NCBI RefSeq assembly: GCF_900187065.1
Contig: NZ_LT906483.1
Coordinates: 310,001-374,000, forward strand
Source of the DNA: Mycolicibacterium thermoresistibile
GTDB taxonomy: Bacteria; Actinomycetota; Actinomycetes; Mycobacteriales; Mycobacteriaceae
Direction: 5' to 3'
DNA length: 64,000 nt
Shown here in pieces: positions 45,442 through 52,578 of this stretch (positions within the stretch are counted from its first letter, which is position 1; every line of letters begins with the position of its first letter). Made by a program: the position numbers and the translations under genes. The notes below the pieces were generated by a model. The model searched no databases. It was not told where the DNA came from and saw only the letters and a list, made by a program, of their open reading frames with translations.

Positions 45442-46630
45442 CATCGCCGAGGAACCGGGTCATCCGGCGCAGATAGTCCGGCTGACTCACGTGCAGCAGG
45501 TGATTGCCCGGAAACCAGTGGAATGCGCAGCGGTCCCAGTGCTTCCACAACAGTTCGGCCTGCTGCGGTGGGGCGAACCGGTCACCGAGTCCGGTGATGA
45601 TCAGCCGTCGCTCCTTGGGGACCAGCGGCCGGTAGTTCAGCGGTGAGTGGTACATCCCTGCCGCGCCGGCCAATTCGCGGTCGATGGCGGTCACGGCGTT
45701 GGTCAGCGCCACCAGTTTGTTGGCCGGGAACCAGTCGTCGAACGCCGCCTGCGGGGTGACCACCGGAACGTTCGGGATCACCGCCTGGATCCGGTCGTCG
45801 ACGGCGGCGAGCAGCGCGGAGGTGTAGCCGCCCAGCGAGATGCCGGTCAACGCGATGCGGTCGACACCGGTGAACTCCAGATAGTTCATCAGCGAGCGGA
45901 AGTCGTGCACCGCCTGGGCCATCGCCTCGGCGAAACCGGCGAGGCCGTGAGCGAAGAAGCCGTATCCGCTGAACGGCGAGTTCCTCTCGGCGCGCCGGCC
46001 GTGGAACGGCAGCGTGTAGAGCAGCACGTCGTAGCCGGAGCGGTAGAACCACGGCAGCGACAGGAACAACCCGTTGGCCAGATAGGCCGACCCCATGAAC
46101 CCGTGGATCACGCACAGGGTGGGCCGGGGCCCGTCGCTGTGGCGCCAGTGCTGGGCCCGCACCACGTTGTTGCGTCGATATCCCCGGCACCGGTCCCGCA
46201 GTTCCGGGTTGATCGCCTCGAAGTCGCTGTCGAACCGGATGTTGTGGACGTGGCCGCGGGCCACGAATTCGGCGACCGGATTGGCCGGCCGGGTCGTCAC
46301 CCGCGGCACCGTCGTCGGCGCCGGGAACGCCCTGGCCGGGTCGCGTTGTTCGGCCAGTTCGGCGTAGAACCGCAGATGTCTGCGTTCGGCCCGGGAGGCA
46401 TCGCGGTTCAGCAGCGCCCCGACGAAAGGCGGCAGCATCGTCGTGCCGATCAGCGATGCGACCGCGGTGCGCAATGCGAGGTCGGCGGCCAGCGAGGCGT
46501 CGACGGTGATGCGCTGGGCCAACGTCAGGTCCGCACGCCGTGGCAACCCGCCGGCGCCGGCATCGGCACCGGGGACGTCCGGGACCGGAAAGGACGGATC
46601 AACCGGGGCGGTTGATTGCGAATCACCCAC
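45428..46630 (-). CDS. Alpha/beta-hydrolase family protein (Rv0293c-like)
   Basis: From GTG 46630 the protein has 400 residues, the length I remember for Rv0293c, which also follows eccE3. The oxyanion strand is LCVIHGFMGSAYL, the nucleophile elbow GISLGGY, and the late His lies in FPGNHLLHVSQ. A 150-residue N-terminal region precedes the catalytic core. Substrate unknown. The upstream 310 bp hold three tandem repeats and no gene. Confidence 0.8.
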   Translation of the reverse strand: MGDSQSTAPVDPSFPVPDVPGADAGAGGLPRRADLTLAQRITVDASLAADLALRTAVASLIGTTMLPPFVGALLNRDASRAERRHLRFYAELAEQRDPARAFPAPTTVPRVTTRPANPVAEFVARGHVHNIRFDSDFEAINPELRDRCRGYRRNNVVRAQHWRHSDGPRPTLCVIHGFMGSAYLANGLFLSLPWFYRSGYDVLLYTLPFHGRRAERNSPFSGYGFFAHGLAGFAEAMAQAVHDFRSLMNYLEFTGVDRIALTGISLGGYTSALLAAVDDRIQAVIPNVPVVTPQAAFDDWFPANKLVALTNAVTAIDRELAGAAGMYHSPLNYRPLVPKERRLIITGLGDRFAPPQQAELLWKHWDRCAFHWFPGNHLLHVSQPDYLRRMTRFLGDVMFG

Positions 46631-46700
46631 GTGGTCTGCCTTTCTCGACGCTGCGTCAACCGTAATGCCGGCACACCGTGCGTTGACGGTGAACACACGG

Positions 46701-46760
46701 TGTCGGCTGTGCACGTGCGACGTCGGCTGTGCACGTGCGACGTCGGCTGTGCACACACTG
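46701..46760. repeat. Tandem repeat, 3 x 20 bp
   Basis: Copies at 46701-46720, 46721-46740 and 46741-46760; the unit is cgtcggctgtgcacgtgcga with changes only at the array ends. Each unit and junction contains the palindromes GCACGTGC and CGACGTCG. A related sequence flanks both sides (46671-46690 and 46751-46770). Confidence 0.9.
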
Positions 46761-46830
46761 CGTTGACAGTGACCCGGCGGCGGGATTTCGGGCCGAACGG
46801 CGCGGCGTCGGCACTGTCGAGACCAAGGCC

Positions 46831-46870
46831 GCACACTCAACACCGGTATCGCACACTCAACACCGGTATC
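46831..46870. repeat. Tandem repeat, 2 x 20 bp
   Basis: Two identical copies of gcacactcaacaccggtatc (46831-46850 and 46851-46870) followed by a 6-bp partial third copy. Confidence 0.9.
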
Positions 46871-46899
46871 GCACACGGACCGCAGGGCTCGCACGTGAC

Positions 46900-46935
46900 G
46901 GTACAGCCAACTCAGCCGGTACAGCCAACTCAGCC
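46900..46935. repeat. Tandem repeat, 2 x 18 bp
   Basis: Two identical copies of ggtacagccaactcagcc (46900-46917 and 46918-46935), 10 bp before the end of the next gene. Confidence 0.9.
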
Positions 46936-46944
46936 GCGCTTCCC

Positions 46945-47427
46945 TCACGGGTCGTAGGGCACCCCGACCGTGCGGACGACGAATTCCGGCGGCACGTCGA
47001 ACGCCAGGGTGCGACGCGGCAGCTGATCGAGCACGTCGGGCGGGATGTCGTCCTTGTAGTGCAGCGACAGCAGCCCTTCCCAGGCCGGATCGACGTCGCC
47101 GACGTCGAGGCGGAGTTCCAGCCCGCCGGCGGTGATCTCGGCGGTGACGGCCCCGGCCTGCGGAGCGTCCCACCGCTGGTCGACGATCCGCCCGGCCAGT
47201 TTGGGCAGCGACGACAGCGTCGCCAGCGCCCGCTCGTTGGTGAGCACCAGCGAGCCGACATAGCTGGCCACGGTGCCCGGGGACCGTATCCCGCTGATCC
47301 TGCCGCTGAACCGGCGGGTCACCGCGACATACTCGGAGAGATGAAGAATGCCCTCATGCTCGAGTTCCCGGCGCAGCTCGGCGGGGAGCTTGCCGATGCG
47401 CAGCAGTTTGCGTAGGAACACGGCCAT
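46945..47427 (-). CDS. Conserved hypothetical protein (Rv0307c position)
   Basis: This 160-residue soluble protein starts at ATG 47427, 8 bp after a TATGCT hexamer. It begins with a basic helix (VFLRKLLRIGKLPAELRREL) and continues mainly as predicted beta strands, with no signal peptide or TM helix. I recognise no catalytic motif. By order it corresponds to Rv0307c. The tandem-repeat region lies immediately downstream. Confidence 0.65.
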   Translation of the reverse strand: MAVFLRKLLRIGKLPAELRRELEHEGILHLSEYVAVTRRFSGRISGIRSPGTVASYVGSLVLTNERALATLSSLPKLAGRIVDQRWDAPQAGAVTAEITAGGLELRLDVGDVDPAWEGLLSLHYKDDIPPDVLDQLPRRTLAFDVPPEFVVRTVGVPYDP

Positions 47428-47435
47428 GCGAAGCC

Positions 47436-47441
47436 AGCATA
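47436..47441 (-). promoter_or_regulatory. -10 hexamer, predicted leaderless start
   Basis: On the minus strand TATGCT lies 8 bp before ATG 47427. Confidence 0.4.
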
Positions 47442-47563
47442 CTCAGCGAGACGACAGTGCCCGTGCCGCCGGCTGAGTCGGGGAATGGTGTTTTCGGCGG
47501 CACGGGCGCTACCGGACACATCGGTGGCCGGGCGCGCGTCGTTACACGGATGCGGAAAAAGGC

Positions 47564-48256
47564 GTGAACCGGCGGACGGTGGGGCTGATCGGTTCGGCGG
47601 TGGCCGCCGTCGTGGTGTACGGGCTGCTGTGGTTCGCCACCGCACACGGCTGGGACCGGCTGGCCCGGCTGGACGCCGCGGCGCTGTCGGCGGCCCACGA
47701 CTTCGGCGCCGACCGGCCCGCCTGGGTGATGAGCTGGGCGGTGTTCTGCACGGTGCTGGGGCCGATGGCGTTCCGGCTGGCCGCGCTGATCGCGGTGGTG
47801 GCGGCCGTCCGCCGGCGCAGCCCGCGGGTGGCGGTGTTCCTGCTGGCCACCGTCGTGTTCAACGGCGTGCTGATCGAGGGCGCCAAATGGCTGGCGGACC
47901 GGCCGCGTCCCGCCACCGCGCTGGTACCGGCGTGGTCGACGGCGTTCCCGTCCGGCCACGCGGTCGGGGTGCTGCTCGCGGTGCTGGCGTTGCTGACGGT
48001 GTTCTGGCCGAAGATCGACCGGCGAGCCGGGTGGACGCTGGCCGCCGCGGTGGTCGTGTTCGCCATCGGTGCCGGCCGGGTGGTGCTCAATGTGCACCAT
48101 CCCTCCGATGTCCTCGCCGGCTGGGCGCTGGGCTACGCCTGGTTTGTGGGCTGCTATCTGGGATGTCTGCGGCCGACGTGGCCGGACCGGCCGGCGCGGG
48201 CAGAACCCGTCACGGGAGGGGCCCGAACACCGGCAGGGCCCGATAGCGCACCCTGA
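47564..48256 (+). CDS. PAP2-superfamily membrane phosphatase (Rv0308-like)
   Basis: The 230-residue protein from GTG 47564 has about six TM helices and the three PAP2 motifs: KWLADRPRP (motif 1), PSGH (motif 2) and RVVLNVHHPSDVLAG (motif 3 with the catalytic His-Asp pair). It would remove phosphate from a lipid phosphate such as phosphatidate or a polyprenyl phosphate in the membrane. The last 47 bp overlap the convergent PAP2-kinase fusion gene. Confidence 0.85.
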   Translation: MNRRTVGLIGSAVAAVVVYGLLWFATAHGWDRLARLDAAALSAAHDFGADRPAWVMSWAVFCTVLGPMAFRLAALIAVVAAVRRRSPRVAVFLLATVVFNGVLIEGAKWLADRPRPATALVPAWSTAFPSGHAVGVLLAVLALLTVFWPKIDRRAGWTLAAAVVVFAIGAGRVVLNVHHPSDVLAGWALGYAWFVGCYLGCLRPTWPDRPARAEPVTGGARTPAGPDSAP

Positions 48257-49709
48257 AGGTCGCGGAGTCGACCTCGGTTCCGACCTCGCCGTCGTGGGCC
48301 AGCACCGTGGGGCCGTCGACGGTGCTGAACGAGAACTGCGGCACCCGCATCTCGTGGTAGAGCGGGCTGCGGTCCAGACGGCCGAGCAACAGCGCCCCGA
48401 CGATGCGCAGCCGGGCGAACGGGCGGCCGGTCTCCAGCATCCGCACGTCGATCAGCCCATCGTCGATCCGGGCCCGCCGGGTGGGCGCGAATCCCGACGG
48501 CAGGTACACCGAGTTCCCCAGGAAGAACAGCGACGTCTGTAATGTCTTGTTGTCGTACCGGATCCGGACCGAGCGATCCCGCCGCAACGTCTGCGCCATG
48601 GCGTACACCGTGGCCAGCGGCTTGCCGATGCGCCGCTCGAGCCGTTCGCGGCGCCGGACGAAATCCGGATAGGCGCCGATGCTGGCGGTGTTGATGACCA
48701 TCTGATCCTCGTTGAGACACACCAGATCCACGTAGCCGGCGCTGCCGGTCCGGATGGCCTCGACGGTGCGGTCCACGGTGTCGCAACCGATGTCCTTGGC
48801 GAAGTGGTTGAACGTGCCGCACGGGAACACCGCCAGCGGCAACCCCGCCTCGAGCGCGATGCCGGCCGCGCAGGCCACGGTGCCGTCACCACCTCCGACG
48901 GCGAGCACCTCGGCCCGGTCCGCCGCCTTGCGCAGCGTGCCGACCAGATCATCGGCGCTGTTCGGGTCGAGTTCGACGATCTCGGCGGCCGGCAGGGCGG
49001 CCCGCACCTCATCGACCGTCTCCGCACCCGAGCCGTCGCCGGACTCCGGGTTGATGACCAGGACGACACCCGCACCGTCCGGACGCGGCCGCGTCTCCAG
49101 CCGCAGCGGATCGGCGGTGGGCAGCCGCGTCGGCGCCACCGGCGGCACCGCCCGGCCACCCAGCACCGCGATCCCGGCCCCGATCCCGAAACCGGCCAGC
49201 ACGTCACCTGGATAGTGCGCCCCGGTGACCACCCGCGACAGCCCGACCAGCCCGGCCAGCAGGGCCAGCCCGAAACCCAGTGGCGGGCTCTCCAGGCCGA
49301 CACCGACGGCGAATGCCGCCGCACTGGCCGAATGCCCGGAGGGCAGGGAATGGCTGGTCGGCATCCGGCGCGGCCGCCGGATCAACGGCACGATCGCGTA
49401 GTCCGGGCGGGACCGTTTCCAGATCCGTTTCGCCACTTGGTTGGTCACCAGACTGGTGACGGCCAGGCCGGCGACTCCGCGCACCGCCGCCCGGCGCGCC
49501 GACGGTCCACCGACCGACGCCATCGCCGCGGCGATGGCCAACCACAACGTGGAGTGGTCGGCCGCCCGGGTCAACGGCGGCATCACGGTGTCGAGCAGCG
49601 GGGTCGGGGATTCGGCGATCGCCTCGAACACCTCCCGGTCCAGGGTGCCCAGACCCTCGCCGATCCGGCCCAGGGGGGATTGCCGCCGACGCAGCGGCCC
49701 GTCATACAT
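48210..49709 (-). CDS. PAP2 phosphatase-diacylglycerol kinase fusion protein
   Basis: The 499 residues combine two enzymes. Residues 1 to about 190 are a PAP2 membrane phosphatase (KRIWKRSRPD, PSGHSASAAA, RVVTGAHYPGDVLAG). Residues about 215-499 are a diacylglycerol/sphingosine-kinase-type domain with VLVINPESG, the nucleotide loop GGGDGTVACAAG (about 268) and CGTFNHFAKD. Together they could interconvert a lipid alcohol and its phosphate. The start ATG 49709 follows TACGTT by 7 bp. I do not recall this gene between Rv0308 and Rv0309 of M. tuberculosis, so it may be a local insertion. Confidence 0.88.
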   Translation of the reverse strand: MYDGPLRRRQSPLGRIGEGLGTLDREVFEAIAESPTPLLDTVMPPLTRAADHSTLWLAIAAAMASVGGPSARRAAVRGVAGLAVTSLVTNQVAKRIWKRSRPDYAIVPLIRRPRRMPTSHSLPSGHSASAAAFAVGVGLESPPLGFGLALLAGLVGLSRVVTGAHYPGDVLAGFGIGAGIAVLGGRAVPPVAPTRLPTADPLRLETRPRPDGAGVVLVINPESGDGSGAETVDEVRAALPAAEIVELDPNSADDLVGTLRKAADRAEVLAVGGGDGTVACAAGIALEAGLPLAVFPCGTFNHFAKDIGCDTVDRTVEAIRTGSAGYVDLVCLNEDQMVINTASIGAYPDFVRRRERLERRIGKPLATVYAMAQTLRRDRSVRIRYDNKTLQTSLFFLGNSVYLPSGFAPTRRARIDDGLIDVRMLETGRPFARLRIVGALLLGRLDRSPLYHEMRVPQFSFSTVDGPTVLAHDGEVGTEVDSATFRVRYRALPVFGPLP

Positions 49710-49716
49710 GGGCTCA

Positions 49717-49722
49717 AACGTA
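49717..49722 (-). promoter_or_regulatory. -10 hexamer, predicted leaderless start of PAP2-kinase fusion
   Basis: On the minus strand TACGTT lies 7 bp before ATG 49709. Confidence 0.4.
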
Positions 49723-49799
49723 ACCCGATGTCACGTCCGGTAAACGCGCTACCGGATCGTGTCCGAACGTTGACGGCATCGATAACAGCGCCGCCGACC

Positions 49800-50465
49800 A
49801 TGGGAGGGGTGCGCCGACTCCTGATGCTGGTGGGTGTCGCTGTCCTCACGCTGGCCACCCCGCCGGCCGCACAGGCCGGCTTCACCCCGTGGTTCGCCCG
49901 GTCGGTCGGGTCGGCCACCCAGGTGATCTCCGTGGTCGGCGTCGGTGGCTCGGACGCCAAAATGGATGTCTGGCAACGCACCCGACGCGGGTGGGAACCG
50001 GTCGGTGCCGGAATACCGGCCAAGATCGGGGCGAAGGGGATGTCGGCCGATCACTTCGACGGCTCGATGATGACCCCGATGGGCATCTACACCCTCGACT
50101 TCGCGTTCGGCACCCAGCCCAATCCGGGCGGCGGGCTGCCGTACGTCCAGGTCGGTCCCGACCACTGGTGGGACGGCGACATGAAAAGCCCCACCTACAA
50201 CACCATGCAGGTGTGCAAGAAGGAGCAGTGCCCGTTCAGCACCGCGTTGTCCAACGGGACGGAGAACCTCAACATCCCGCAGTACGCGCACGCCGTGGTG
50301 ATGGGCGTCAACAAGGCCCGTATCCCGGGTAAGGGTGGCGCGTTCTTCGTGCACACCACCGACGGCGGACCGACCGCCGGCTGTGTGGCGATCGACGACG
50401 CCACCCTGGTGTCGATCATCCGGTGGCTGCGGCCCGGCGCGATGATCGCGTTGACCGAGAAATAG
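49800..50465 (+). CDS. Exported L,D-transpeptidase-like (YkuD-fold) protein, Rv0309-like
   Basis: This 221-residue protein has a Sec signal peptide (basic RR, hydrophobic LLMLVGVAVLTLATPPAAQA). ATG 49800 is used; GTG 49809 and ATG 49728 are alternatives. The catalytic region reads FFVHTTDGGPTAGCVAIDD, giving the His and Cys of the YkuD active site, but without the Arg that normally follows the Cys pair, so peptidoglycan cross-linking activity is uncertain. TPMGIYTLDFAFG is the typical L,D-transpeptidase strand. It would act in the cell envelope. Confidence 0.8.
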   Translation: MGGVRRLLMLVGVAVLTLATPPAAQAGFTPWFARSVGSATQVISVVGVGGSDAKMDVWQRTRRGWEPVGAGIPAKIGAKGMSADHFDGSMMTPMGIYTLDFAFGTQPNPGGGLPYVQVGPDHWWDGDMKSPTYNTMQVCKKEQCPFSTALSNGTENLNIPQYAHAVVMGVNKARIPGKGGAFFVHTTDGGPTAGCVAIDDATLVSIIRWLRPGAMIALTEK

Positions 50466-50469
50466 GCGG

Positions 50470-50928
50470 TCAGATATTCAGTGCACGACCGGGTTTCAGC
50501 TGAAAGTTCAGGTTCTCCAGCGTCATCGAGGCGTCGTAGGTGCGGTCGTAGCCGGTCGCGCAGATCTTCCAGCCGTCGGCGGTGCGCCGGTAGCGGTCCC
50601 GGTAGAACGCCGCGCCGATCAGCATGAAGTTGAAATCCGGGGCGATCACCCGGTCCTGCAGATACCAGATGCCGGTCGCCTCGTCGCCGTCGACGGTGAT
50701 CTCCGGATGGGTCACCCGGTGTTCGGTGATGATCTCCGGTCCCAGCGACGTCCGCATGAAGTTCACCAGGGAGTCCCGGTCGGAGAAGGCGTGCTCGGAA
50801 CCGAGTGACTCACCGTAGTCGCCGGAGACGTCCTCGGTCAGGGTCGACGCGAACTCGTCCCAGTTCTTGGTGTCCAGCGCGCGCAGGTACCGGTACTTGA
50901 GCTGCTTGATCTCGTCGATGTCGCTCAT
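50470..50928 (-). CDS. SnoaL/NTF2-fold protein (Rv0310c-like)
   Basis: The 152-residue protein starts at ATG 50928. It is a compact NTF2-like cone: helices DIDEIKQLKYRYLRALDTKNW, then strands ending GWKICATGYDRTYD. Such proteins act as small hydrolases, isomerases or binding proteins; many mycobacterial SnoaL-like proteins have no known substrate. The FAD-Rieske gene lies 35 bp upstream on the same strand, so co-transcription is likely. Confidence 0.8.
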   Translation of the reverse strand: MSDIDEIKQLKYRYLRALDTKNWDEFASTLTEDVSGDYGESLGSEHAFSDRDSLVNFMRTSLGPEIITEHRVTHPEITVDGDEATGIWYLQDRVIAPDFNFMLIGAAFYRDRYRRTADGWKICATGYDRTYDASMTLENLNFQLKPGRALNI

Positions 50929-50963
50929 CCCGATATTGCAGCACAGGGGAGATCGCGCGGGCG

Positions 50964-52475
50964 TCAGGAGGCGGTGAGTCCGCGCGTGGCGGGGCCCTCC
51001 AGCAGTGCGCCGTCCGGGGCGAACCGCGACCCGTGCAGCGGGCACTCCCATGCCTGATCGGCGTCGTTCCAGTTCACGATGCCGCCCAGGTGCGGGCACA
51101 CCGGCGACACCCGGTGCTCCACCCCGTCGACCCTGCTGCGCGCCTGCAGGTGCCACGGCGGACCGCTCACCACGCCGCAACCGTCGTCGGGACTGCGGTC
51201 GCCGGTGCGGGTGACCGGTGTCAGCCAGCCCCGGGCCAGGTACATCCCGACCTGCAGATTCAGCATCATCGCCTTGGGGATGCCGGACACCTCGTGCGGG
51301 CTCCAGCTGGCGAACGCCTCCGCCCAGTCCGTCCGCCCGCCCAGGATCCGGCTGGACAGCGCCAGCGCCGCAGCGGCGCCGTTGGTCATCCCCCACTTGT
51401 CGAAACCAATTGCCACAAAGATGGATTCGTTACCCGGCAGGATCGGTCCGACATACGGCAGATCGTCGATCGGCGAGTAGTCCTGCGCGGACCAGAAGTA
51501 CCTCTGCTGCGCCCCCGGGAAGTGCCTGCGGGCCCACTCGTCGAGTTCGGCGACCGAGGACGCCGGGTTCTTCTCGTGCCCGACCGGATGTCCGGCGCCG
51601 CCGACGATGAGCAGATCCCCGGCGCCGGTCGGCGCGTAGCGCAGCGAGCGGGTGGGGGAGTCGGTGGAGATGTACATGCCGCGGGTGATCTCCCCCGGAA
51701 CCTCGTACGCCAGACAGTAGGAGCGGTTCGGTTCGAGCCGGGCGAAGAAGCCGCCGCGGTCGAGGATCGGGATGCCGGTGGCCAGTACACATCGGTCGGC
51801 CCGCAGATCGAACTCGTCGCCGGCTCCGCTGCGGGCGTGCAGGGTCAGCCCGTCACCGCGTCCGGACACCTTGTGCACCCGCAGCCCCTGCACCAGCCGG
51901 CCGCCGCGTTCCTCGAGTTCGACGACCAGGCTGTCCAGCAGCGGCATCGGATCGAACTGCGCCTGATCGGCGAGCCTGACCGCACCGTGGAACGGGAACG
52001 GCACCCCGCCCTCGGCGTCGTCCACCCACTCGACGTCGAGTCCGGCGATCTTGGCGGCCAGATACTCGGTGCGGGCGGCCGGCACGCCCTGCAGGGACTG
52101 GGCGAATGTGTAGGCGTCCTCCCGCTGCACGGACAGACCGTGCGCCGCACAGTGCCGCACCAGCCATTCCAGCCCCTCGAGGTTCCCCTCGACGTACTGC
52201 CGGGCCCGCCTGGGTCCGTGTTTGGCGAGGATCTTCGACATCCGGCTGCCCTGCAGGACGCTGATCTTGGCGGTGGTGTTGCCGGTGGCGCCGGCGCCGA
52301 CGTACGCGGCCTCCACCACCAGGACGTCCTTTCCGCCCCGGGCCAGCAGCACCGCGGTGATCAGGCCGGTGATCCCCGCACCGACGACCACCACATCGGC
52401 GCGGCGGTCGCCGGCGTCCAGCGTCCGGGGAGGTGGCGGCTGGTTGGTCCGGTCGGCGAGCCATAGCGACGTCAT
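50964..52475 (-). CDS. FAD-dependent oxidoreductase with C-terminal Rieske domain
   Basis: The 503-residue protein has a DAO-type FAD domain (VVVVGAGITGLITAVLLARGG at residues 28-48 in part; TGNTTAKIS loop; closing IGFDKWGMTNGAAAAL) and a C-terminal Rieske [2Fe-2S] domain from about residue 425 with CPHLGG and CPLHGSRF, supplying the two Cys and two His. This architecture is known for oxidoreductases that pass electrons between flavin and Rieske cluster; the substrate is unknown. It precedes the SnoaL-like gene. Confidence 0.87.
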   Translation of the reverse strand: MTSLWLADRTNQPPPPRTLDAGDRRADVVVVGAGITGLITAVLLARGGKDVLVVEAAYVGAGATGNTTAKISVLQGSRMSKILAKHGPRRARQYVEGNLEGLEWLVRHCAAHGLSVQREDAYTFAQSLQGVPAARTEYLAAKIAGLDVEWVDDAEGGVPFPFHGAVRLADQAQFDPMPLLDSLVVELEERGGRLVQGLRVHKVSGRGDGLTLHARSGAGDEFDLRADRCVLATGIPILDRGGFFARLEPNRSYCLAYEVPGEITRGMYISTDSPTRSLRYAPTGAGDLLIVGGAGHPVGHEKNPASSVAELDEWARRHFPGAQQRYFWSAQDYSPIDDLPYVGPILPGNESIFVAIGFDKWGMTNGAAAALALSSRILGGRTDWAEAFASWSPHEVSGIPKAMMLNLQVGMYLARGWLTPVTRTGDRSPDDGCGVVSGPPWHLQARSRVDGVEHRVSPVCPHLGGIVNWNDADQAWECPLHGSRFAPDGALLEGPATRGLTAS

Positions 52476-52563
52476 GGCGTGCCTGTACCCCGCGGGTCAC
52501 CGGCGAAAACGGCGCGTCCCGGGCGCCGCGGGGTGTCTGCGTGAGGGTCCGCGGGGCGACCAC

Positions 52564-52569
52564 TAAGGT
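52564..52569 (+). promoter_or_regulatory. -10 hexamer, predicted near-leaderless start
   Basis: TAAGGT lies 9 bp before ATG 52579. Confidence 0.35.
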
Positions 52570-52578
52570 GGGCACCCG

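Noticed and set aside
46671..46935. CRISPR array
   Set aside because: The repeats are directly tandem with no spacers, the units differ between the three arrays, and no cas gene is near.
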